Below are positions 58,501 through 64,000 of a stretch of 64,000 bases of DNA, in pieces. The stretch lies in NCBI GenBank assembly GCA_033980235.1, contig CM067069.1:15077828-15141827 (forward strand). The letters run 5' to 3'. Each line of letters begins with the position of its first letter. Position 1 is the stretch's first letter. A program made the position numbers and the translations under genes. Below the pieces are notes generated by a model. That model was given only the letters and a program-made list of their open reading frames with translations, was not told the DNA's origin and did no database searches. The DNA is from Diadema setosum. Taxonomy: Eukaryota > Echinodermata > Echinoidea > Diadematoida > Diadematidae.

Positions 58501-61500
58501 GATGCACGAAAGAATTCCACAGGTGCTCTTGTGCCTTTGATGACCGGGGTTCCATGCCGCCGTCTTTTTGAGCAATTTGAAGATTCATTTTAAACTCTAA
58601 CTTGATATCGGCTATATTCTGCTTGTGTATTTGTTAAATAGAATGAATCTTTATTTAATGATAAAGCATATAAAACAAAAGTAAATCCCGTCCAGAATTA
58701 TGTGCAAAAGTGTAAACCTGAGCTGTATGTTTTGAAAATATTTGAAACTGTACCCTCACTACTAAGCCGATTTCATGATCTTTCCAATCACTTCCGACAA
58801 ATGAAACTGAAATGGTATAATTTTCAGATATAGTTCTTTATCTATTTATATGTTAGATTAGTGTAAAGTCATGTAAATTTGAGTAATTTTAATTTTCATT
58901 TCATCAATTTTTGAACAATTTTTATTCGCACATCCCCGTGTCTGTACATATATATATACCGCTCAATTTTGTAAGAAGGGACGGCAAAAAGTAATTACCA
59001 TCATAAAGGCATATTTTCCTTTGAGAGTGGCTAGTCATGATGCAGTGCCACATGAATAAATTGTCTTCCTATCTGTGGGGTAGCGCCAGTTTAGCACATA
59101 CTTCAAATATTTCCGAGTGGCGGCTTGTGAAACATGGGATCAAAAGGAATGAGACTGTTGTTACTTCATTTCTCAAACCTCCTTAACTTTAGTGATGCCG
59201 GTGCATAACTTCACTTCATTTGTGGCTGTACATCATTCGTTTCATTGGTGAAGTTACTTATAAGGCGTTTTCACATTAGCCCGATAAAAATCCAAGCTCG
59301 AGATATTTTTTGCGATTGCGAATTAGAGCGCTATTTCATTTCTTATTCACATCAGCCCGAAGAGAATTAGCCAGCATTTTTTTCGAGCTAATTCGACAGC
59401 TGAGTATGCGCAAACAGCATCAGTAATGTGTGTGCATGCCCTCTCAAAAATTCCTTATGATTTGTGTGCAGTTTGCCTTGATCGATCGGGTCACACACGC
59501 TAGGCGTGATGGGATGCATTGCGCTAATTTCTCGAGGCGTTTGCACATTATCAAATAGCGCGCTACTATCCCGCTATTTCAGAAATTTCCCGAGTTGGAC
59601 TTGAGAAATTTTCTCGATCAGAGCGACACAATTAGCGCGCTAATTTGTGTTCACATTATCAAATAGCGCGCTATTTCGTGATTGGGTTAATTTCCCAAGT
59701 CGGAAAATAGCGCGCTATTTCAAAACATCAGGCTGATGTTAAAACGACTTTAGTTTAATTATAACAGTGCTTCATACATTAGCAAGTTATTCGGGTACAT
59801 TCTGCATTCCTTTCTAACAACAAGCGCATGTCAAGATATCCTGTAGAATAACAAGTCTTTATTCTGGCAAATTCCATGCACTGAAGGATGGTTATATAAT
59901 AGTGACAAACTTTACTGACTCAGTTATGTCATTCCATTAGATATCATACTCCCTTAAAAGAGCATGGTTTGTGAGTGTGTGTGTGTGTGTGTGTGTGTTT
60001 GTGTTTTGTCTCTATCTCACCCTTGACTGAGCCAGACATACCTTTTTCTGAAACTTTCTACTGTCAGGTGCAGTGATAGTGTCCACTCCTCAAGACATTG
60101 CGTTGCTAGATGCGAGAAAAGGTGCCGAGATGTTCAAGAAAGTAGATGTTCCGGTAAGATTTTGTGTCTGAAAACAATGCTAGATTATATCTCACATCAT
60201 ACTAATGATTGCTTTGATCAGGTATTGAGCTAGAACAAAGCTACCTGGCTCTATGGTTACCAGTTGTATTGACAATGATTTTTGTACCTGTCTTTTACAA
60301 TCACAGGTTGCTGTGGTGTTACAGTTGTTTCCTGTCCACATAACATAATGGTTAATCTTCAACAACTTATTCTCGAGTCCGTTTATTTTCTTCAATCTTT
60401 TTTCTTTTCGTTGCAAATTGAGTTAATAAATTTTTTATTGTGACAAAGTTTTCGTGTAATATAAAATAAGCCATTGGCTGTCCCTTCAAGTGTTTTGAAG
60501 CAGTTGCGGAGGTTGTCATTGTTCAAAACAAAAGGAAGTAGGGAATGTTTCTACCTATAGATTATAAAATGTTTGTAAACCTGGCTCTTTTTACTCACAT
60601 TGGCAGGTGCTGGGTATTGTGCAGAACATGAGTGTGTTCCAGTGCCCCAAGTGTGGTCATAAAACGCACATCTTTGGGCAGGATGGGGTCAAGGGCGTTG
60701 CCAGGGAGATGGGACTGGACGTCTTGGGTAAGAATGTTTGACCCTTCTGTCAAGAATCTCTTCTGTTAGAAATGAGTTTTAATGTTCTGTCAAGCTCTAA
60801 TGATAGCTGTGTTGCTAGAAATATTAAAAAAGCTAGGATTCCGACAGTTACTGTATTTCACCTCAAGCATAGGCCCATTACGAACCAACTGACCGCATGC
60901 CATTGTCAGAATGTATCTTTCACAGGTTAGTTTGAAAATAAAATTGTGTTCAATTATTATGGTTAACTGCCCCAAGAAGTAAGTGATATATTTCATATAG
61001 CATTGTTGAGATTTAAAGGCTTCTCTGTCCCTTGCATTGTAGATAAAGGATGTGTGTTCTTTGTGGTTTGAGCCAGGTGACTAGTAGTTTTCACCATATG
61101 GTATCGATGCGATACATAGTAGTGTAGAAATGCCTGAATGATTAAGAACGTACATGATACATAGACATCCGTGAAACGTCAGACTGCGGGAAGCCCATCA
61201 TAGTCTCGGCACCGGACAGTCCTCAATCTTTGGCCTACAAGAAAGGAGTGAAAGTTTGGTAAATAACAAAACAAACGAAAGTTGCAAATACACAATCCTG
61301 TGCAAATACACAATCCTGTGTTTTGGTCCATCTGCGTCTTCTGCCCCTCTGACCCTTGACTCAAGAAACATCAGCTAGAAATGCTGTCTACTTCTGTGTT
61401 GACAATTAATTTTGTCTTTAGTAGTAAATCCAGATTGAAGAATGCATAGTGTCAGACAAAAGTGAGAGTAACTCTAGCTCATTATGATGTCTATTATTTA

Positions 61501-61843
61501 TGAGAACAATTTTCATGTTCTGACTCGACAGGGACTGCACACTCTCTGGAAGGCGGAATGATTTAACCCTCTCTGTCTCAGGGACTTTGGACAGTGTGTA
61601 CAATGCCATGGGGGTTTTCTGTGCCAAGTGGCACTCAAAGGACACAAAGGTTCAAGCAAGTTCACACACTTTGTTTGACTCTTCTTTCCTTCAGGGGATG
61701 TTCCTCTTCACATAGACATCCGTGAAACGTCGGACAGCGGGAAGCCCATAGTAGTGTCAGCACCAGACGGTCCTCAATCTCTGGCCTACAAGGCCATCGC
61801 CATGGAAGTACTTCAGAGAGTTGAAGGCAAATCAGACAGATGA
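49363..61843 (+). CDS. NUBPL (Ind1), mitochondrial Fe-S P-loop protein for complex I assembly (10 exons)
   Basis: NUBPL is an Mrp/NBP35-family P-loop NTPase that carries a [4Fe-4S] cluster and is needed to assemble respiratory complex I in the mitochondrial matrix. Ten exons join in phase to 1020 nt: 339 residues plus stop (human about 319). The N-terminus ([20 protein letters not shown]...) lacks acidic residues after position 2 and is Arg/Ser/Leu-rich, as in a mitochondrial presequence. The deviant Walker A motif GKGGVGKST is at 93-101 with signature Lys94 and Lys99. [26 protein letters not shown]...[21 protein letters not shown] (200-209) and the cluster-binding CPKC (263-266, in [18 protein letters not shown]) are all present. 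The ATG has A at -3 and G at +4. No poly(A) hexamer was evident before the repeat that begins at 62251. Confidence 0.96.
49689..50725. mobile_element. Nested pair of MITE-like elements in NUBPL intron 1 (outer)
   Basis: Outer ends: left AGGGCTGCGTTTATAAGATT at 49689. The right, reverse-complemented from 50725, reads AGGGTGCATTTATAAGATTT. Subterminal CACTGTTTTGAAAC repeats occur at both sides. The inner element at 49765-50370 interrupts it. Confidence 0.65.
49765..50370. mobile_element. Inner element with GGGTTCACACGTAC TIRs
   Basis: Left GGGTTCACACGTACAAAATA. The right, reverse-complemented, reads GGGTTCACACGTACACCAAT. Internal copies of TTCACACGTAC recur (49910, 50160, 50280). About 600 bp, no protein frame. 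Confidence 0.7.
51055..51126 (-). tRNA. tRNA-Ala(AGC)-like gene, one base short in the anticodon stem
   Basis: Minus strand. The A box TAGCTCAGTTGGTAGAGC and B box GGTTCGATTCC are canonical. The D stem GCTC/GAGC and the T stem TCGGG/CCCGA are perfect, and the acceptor stem pairs 6 of 7. The anticodon loop CTAGCAT gives AGC, but the anticodon stem (CCGGG against CCGG) lacks one base. TTTT follows the 3' end directly (51049-51052), a Pol III stop. Either a slightly degenerate gene copy or a tRNA-derived repeat head. It sits in NUBPL intron 1 on the opposite strand. Confidence 0.5.
51349..53806. mobile_element. Nested repeat stack in NUBPL intron 1 (outer TACAGTTGAACCTC element)
   Basis: The outer layer has ends TACAGTTGAACCTCCCGTAT (51349) and, reverse-complemented, TACAGTTGAACCTCTCTTAT (53806), with ATCCGGATAAGG arms like 32263-32684. 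Inside it an element starting CAGAAGCGGATCTAG (51372 and again 53092) and ending CTAGATCCGCCCCTG (about 53468) is inserted and partly duplicated in tandem. Its first copy is interrupted by the DR1-rich element at 51507-52950. Confidence 0.65.
51507..52950 (+). mobile_element. CCGT-headed, DR1-rich repeat element (copy 2)
   Basis: Starts ATGCCTCTGCCACGAAGTGG with a hairpin and only a short CCGT run (51559-51571). Contains about five diverged modules, each with a GGTCAAAGGTCA cluster and TTAGTGTATACATGTATTAC. Ends TATGGCGGAGGCATATACCA and CTAGTTT. The flanks match the uninterrupted sequence at 53231-53260, which fixes the insertion point. The Arg-Pro-Ser-Val frames in this family are not genes. 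Confidence 0.8.
54017..54229. mobile_element. MITE, TACTGTAAAAGTGGA family (copy 3)
   Basis: Left TACTGTAAAAGTGGAAATTT. The right, reverse-complemented, reads TACTGTAAAAGTGGATATTT. Inner arms with TTCGCGCATTTCGCGCAACC. It ends about 115 bp before NUBPL exon 2. Confidence 0.8.
54344..54503 (+). CDS. NUBPL exon 2 (P-loop)
   Basis: Acceptor TTATTCTTCTAG, donor GTACCA, 160 nt, end phase 1. Encodes [37 protein letters not shown] and [16 protein letters not shown]. The acceptor was chosen for phase: the later AACAG would shift the frame. A perfect DR1 motif and an overlapping CACGTG lie in the coding sequence (54355-54371). Confidence 0.94.
55875..55909 (+). CDS. NUBPL exon 3
   Basis: Acceptor TTTGCTACAG, donor GTATTT, 35 nt, end phase 0. 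Encodes [12 protein letters not shown], the helix after the P-loop. Too short to show as an open frame. Confidence 0.93.
56564..56657 (+). CDS. NUBPL exon 4
   Basis: Acceptor CCTGTGCAG, donor GTTAGT, 94 nt, end phase 1. Encodes [20 protein letters not shown] then [11 protein letters not shown]. The [11 protein letters not shown] block is the switch-like motif of the family. Confidence 0.95.
57415..57454 (+). CDS. NUBPL exon 5
   Basis: Acceptor TTGTCTGCAG, donor GTAAGA, 40 nt, end phase 2. Encodes [13 protein letters not shown]. Confidence 0.92.
57856..57946 (+). CDS. NUBPL exon 6
   Basis: Acceptor TCTCTCACAG, donor GTGAGT, 91 nt, end phase 0. Encodes [20 protein letters not shown] then [11 protein letters not shown], one of the most conserved family segments. 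Confidence 0.96.
58293..58386 (+). CDS. NUBPL exon 7 (Walker B-type motif)
   Basis: Acceptor TTGTCTTGTAG, donor GTATGT, 94 nt, end phase 1. Encodes [20 protein letters not shown] then [11 protein letters not shown]. Confidence 0.97.
59262..59751. mobile_element. MITE-like element with AAGGCGTTTTCACATTAGCC-type ends
   Basis: Left AAGGCGTTTTCACATTAGCC. The right, reverse-complemented, reads AAAGTCGTTTTAACATCAGC. Internal motifs TAGCGCGCTATTT and TCACATTATCAAATAGCGCG repeat in both orientations. About 490 bp in NUBPL intron 7. Confidence 0.6.
60068..60153 (+). CDS. NUBPL exon 8
   Basis: Acceptor TCTACTGTCAG, donor GTAAGA, 86 nt, end phase 0. Encodes [20 protein letters not shown] then EMFKKVDVP. 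Confidence 0.96.
60607..60727 (+). CDS. NUBPL exon 9 (CPxC cluster motif)
   Basis: Acceptor CACATTGGCAG, donor GTAAGA, 121 nt, end phase 1. Encodes [20 protein letters not shown] then [20 protein letters not shown]. The two Cys of CPKC bridge the Fe-S cluster between subunits in this family. Confidence 0.97.
61158..61241 (+). pseudogene. Decayed partial copy of the NUBPL last exon
   Basis: Codons at 61161-61241 match 27 codons of exon 10 ([20 protein letters not shown] ... SLAYK). Of nine base differences by eye, six are synonymous and three conservative (Ser to Cys, Val to Ile, Gly to Ser). The copy lacks the exon's first bases and a usable acceptor: TGA stands in frame two codons upstream. 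After AAG it diverges into KGVKVW and a stop. The real exon follows at 61695 with a good acceptor. Confidence 0.85.
61695..61843 (+). CDS. NUBPL exon 10 (last)
   Basis: Acceptor TCTTTCCTTCAG, stop TGA at 61841-61843. Encodes [20 protein letters not shown], then [17 protein letters not shown] and [12 protein letters not shown] diverged partial copy lies about 0.5 kb upstream at 61158-61241. Confidence 0.96.
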
Positions 61844-62250
61844 CAAGGGCGAGGTCCGAGCAGATCGGTAAATATTTGATGGCGGTCACTCGTGGAAGAG
61901 GACGTTGCTTACCAAGTCGCTCTGGAAACCTCATCTTGAGCTGCGAACTGCCAGGAAGCTGAAAGTTCTGTTCCGTTGTCTGTGCAACAGACAACAGTCA
62001 TTACACAGACTACTGAATCACATTGACGTTAACGGCAGGAAGGTGCAAGCGTGAGCAATGATCTTGAAAACATGCTACCCCTTTCATTTGTTTGTTTGTA
62101 TGACTTGGTTATCAGCTGTAATGATGCTGCTGATGTAGTGAGTGTCACATTACTAGTGATTAACCTTCCCCAATTCTCGTGGTTAGACATGTGGGGGTAT
62201 TTAGCGGCGGCTGGAGTGAAATCAAACCCAGTCAGTGCATGATCAGCATA
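61844..62250. other. NUBPL 3' UTR / downstream flank
   Basis: Continues from the NUBPL stop. No AATAAA or ATTAAA was noticed, and no other gene. It ends where the DR1-rich repeat begins. Confidence 0.5.
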
Positions 62251-62702
62251 TTTTTATGCCTCCGCAACGAAGTGGCCGGAGGCATTATGTTTTCGGGTTG
62301 TCCGTCCGTCCGTCAGTCCGTCCGTCCGTCCGTCCGTCCGTCCGTCCGTCCGTCCCGTTTTGTTTTTGTCAATATCTCAAGAACCGTGTGGTGGTTTTAC
62401 ATCAAACTTGCTATGAGGGTATATCCTTGGGGGATAATACTTTGTGTGGATTTTAGGGTCACAGGGTCAAAGGTCAAAGGTCATAGGTTATTTTGTAAAA
62501 AAAAGATTGAAATTTCAAGTTTTTCTCCATATCTCGCAAATGGTTCAAGGTATCTTCATGGAACTTAGTATATATGCTTGTACCGATGGGCAGTGATTAT
62601 CTAGGGAAGTTGGGGTCATGGGTCAAAGGTCAGGGGGGTCAAAGGTCAAGGTCAACTCCTCAAAATATCACTACTTTCCTTAAAATGCAATATGCCTGCA
62701 GG
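62251..62702 (+). mobile_element. CCGT-headed, DR1-rich repeat element (copy 3, truncated)
   Basis: Starts TTTTTATGCCTCCGCAACGA with a (TCCG)n array (62300-62353), then CAATATCTCAAGAACCGTGT as in copy 1 (reversed at about 19290-19315). It breaks off near 62702 where a second head begins, so it lacks its own 3' end. Confidence 0.75.
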
Positions 62703-64000
62703 TTTTTATGCCTCCGCCACGAAGTGGTGCCGGAGGCATTATGTTTTCAGGTTGTCCGTCCGTCCGTCCGTCCGTACGTACGTCCGTACGTCCGTACGTA
62801 CGTCCGTCCGCATTCGTTTACACGATAACTTGAGTAATATTGACTGGAATTTTACCAAACTTGGTCCAAGTATAAAGTATGATGGGGCAATTAATTGATT
62901 AGATTTTGGGTGAAATCGGCCAAAGGTCAAAGGTCAAGGTCAAATCATTAAATTGTATCTGTTTACGCGATAACTCAAGACTGGATTCAGCAAATTTCAC
63001 CAAATTTGTCTGAGGATGATGTATGATGGGACAATTACTTGATTAGGTTTTGAGTGAAATTGGACAGAGTTCAAAGGTCAAAGATCAAGGTCAAATCCTA
63101 AAATTTATCTGTTTACGTGATAACTCTAAACTGGATGAAGCAGCTTTCACCAAACTTGGTCCAAGGATGATGTATGATGGGGCAATTAGTTGAGTAGATT
63201 TTAGTGATATTGGCAAGAGGTCAAAGGTCATAAGGTCAAGGTCAAATGCTAAAAACGTTGCTATTTCCCCCATATCCATGCAATGCCCGAAGGTATTATC
63301 TTGAAACTTATTGTAGACATGTACTACTGCATAAAGATTCTCCAGAGAGAGTTTCATGTCATAAGGTCAAAGGTCAAAAGGTCAAAGGTTAGGTGAATAT
63401 GTTACAATTTCACTTTTCTTGCAAATGGTTCAATGTATCTTCATGGAACTTGGTACAGACACATGTACTGACTGGCAGGGATTTTCTAGGGAATGGGTCA
63501 CCAGTCAGGGGGTCAAAGGTCAAGGTCAACTCCTCAAAATTTTACTATTTCCCTCATATACTAGTATATGCAATGCTTACATTATTATTTTTAAAACTAA
63601 AACTTGATATATACATGTATTCCCTAATGGAGATTCTCTGAGAAATTTCCAGCCAGAAGGTCAAAGGTTAAGGGTCAAAGGTCAGGTTTAAATGCAAATA
63701 TATATTTTATACTGTAATTACACTCTTTCTTCATACCTTGAAAATTACTCAATGCATAAACTTATGAAAGGGTAAGTCAGAAGTCGAGTAAAAGTTCTCA
63801 ATTCCCCAAATACAGGTACCTGCACTCTTAGACAATTATAGCAAACCTAGTTAAAGGAAAGTGAACATTCAAGATATTTCTGACAGACCTGTCATTTCAA
63901 TATTTTGTCAGTTTTGTGAAACTGTCATAACACATTGTGAAGACATTGTACCATACACCTATTGGGAGAATCATGCATTATGGCGGAGGCATCAGTCGCC
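62703..64000 (+). mobile_element. CCGT-headed, DR1-rich repeat element (copy 4)
   Basis: Starts TTTTTATGCCTCCGCCACGA, then CCGT/ACGT units (62755-62810) and modules with AGGTCAAAGGTCA. It reaches the expected tail TTATGGCGGAGGCATCAGTC at the end of the window, so it is nearly full length but cut by the window edge. Confidence 0.8.

Overview
This is animal nuclear DNA. It has two intron-rich, multi-exon genes with GT-AG junctions, long AT-rich introns, many microsatellites and many short inverted-repeat transposons. Repeat families such as the TCCG/CCGT-headed element full of GGTCAAAGGTCA resemble those of marine deuterostomes. I favour an echinoderm (sea urchin or sea star-like), but this is inference and not shown by a marker gene.

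Gene 1 (minus strand, about 48.7 kb down to 10.16 kb) is a complete SEC16 orthologue, the scaffold of ER exit sites that organises COPII vesicle budding. I could join 27 coding exons with matching phases: 6681 nt including the stop, 2226 residues. They give a Q/P/S-rich disordered N-terminus encoded largely by one 2.7-kb exon, a Tyr/Arg/Gly-rich segment, the central conserved domain (about residues 1206-1655) and a proline-rich C-terminal region. That region includes the conserved WFRWF-type block and a 63-nt exon sitting alone in a 9.6-kb interval. A non-coding first exon is inferred from a GTAAGT donor at 48.65 kb.

Gene 2 (plus strand, 49.36-61.84 kb) is a complete NUBPL (Ind1) orthologue of 10 exons and 339 residues. 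It is the mitochondrial P-loop Fe-S carrier needed for respiratory complex I assembly. The two genes are head-to-head across a CpG-rich stretch of about 0.7 kb that probably serves both as promoter. No functional link between them is implied.

The remainder is repeats. Positions 713-5279 form a 4.6-kb element with perfect 32-bp terminal inverted repeats inside (TA)n. It carries about 15 copies of a TCAGAGACGTTC motif and a two-exon coding-like fragment I cannot assign. The SEC16 introns hold many MITEs and foldbacks. Three loci (18.4-19.5, 51.5-52.95 and 62.25-64 kb) carry a repeat family packed with perfect DR1 nuclear-receptor motifs. In one of them a nearby duplicated flank preserves an empty insertion site. 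There are no CRISPR arrays, operons, rRNA or prokaryotic features. One tRNA-Ala-like sequence lies at 51.1 kb.

Other notable points are a 201-bp tandem duplication that copies the 5' end and 3' splice site of SEC16 exon 15, and a decayed second copy of the NUBPL last exon.
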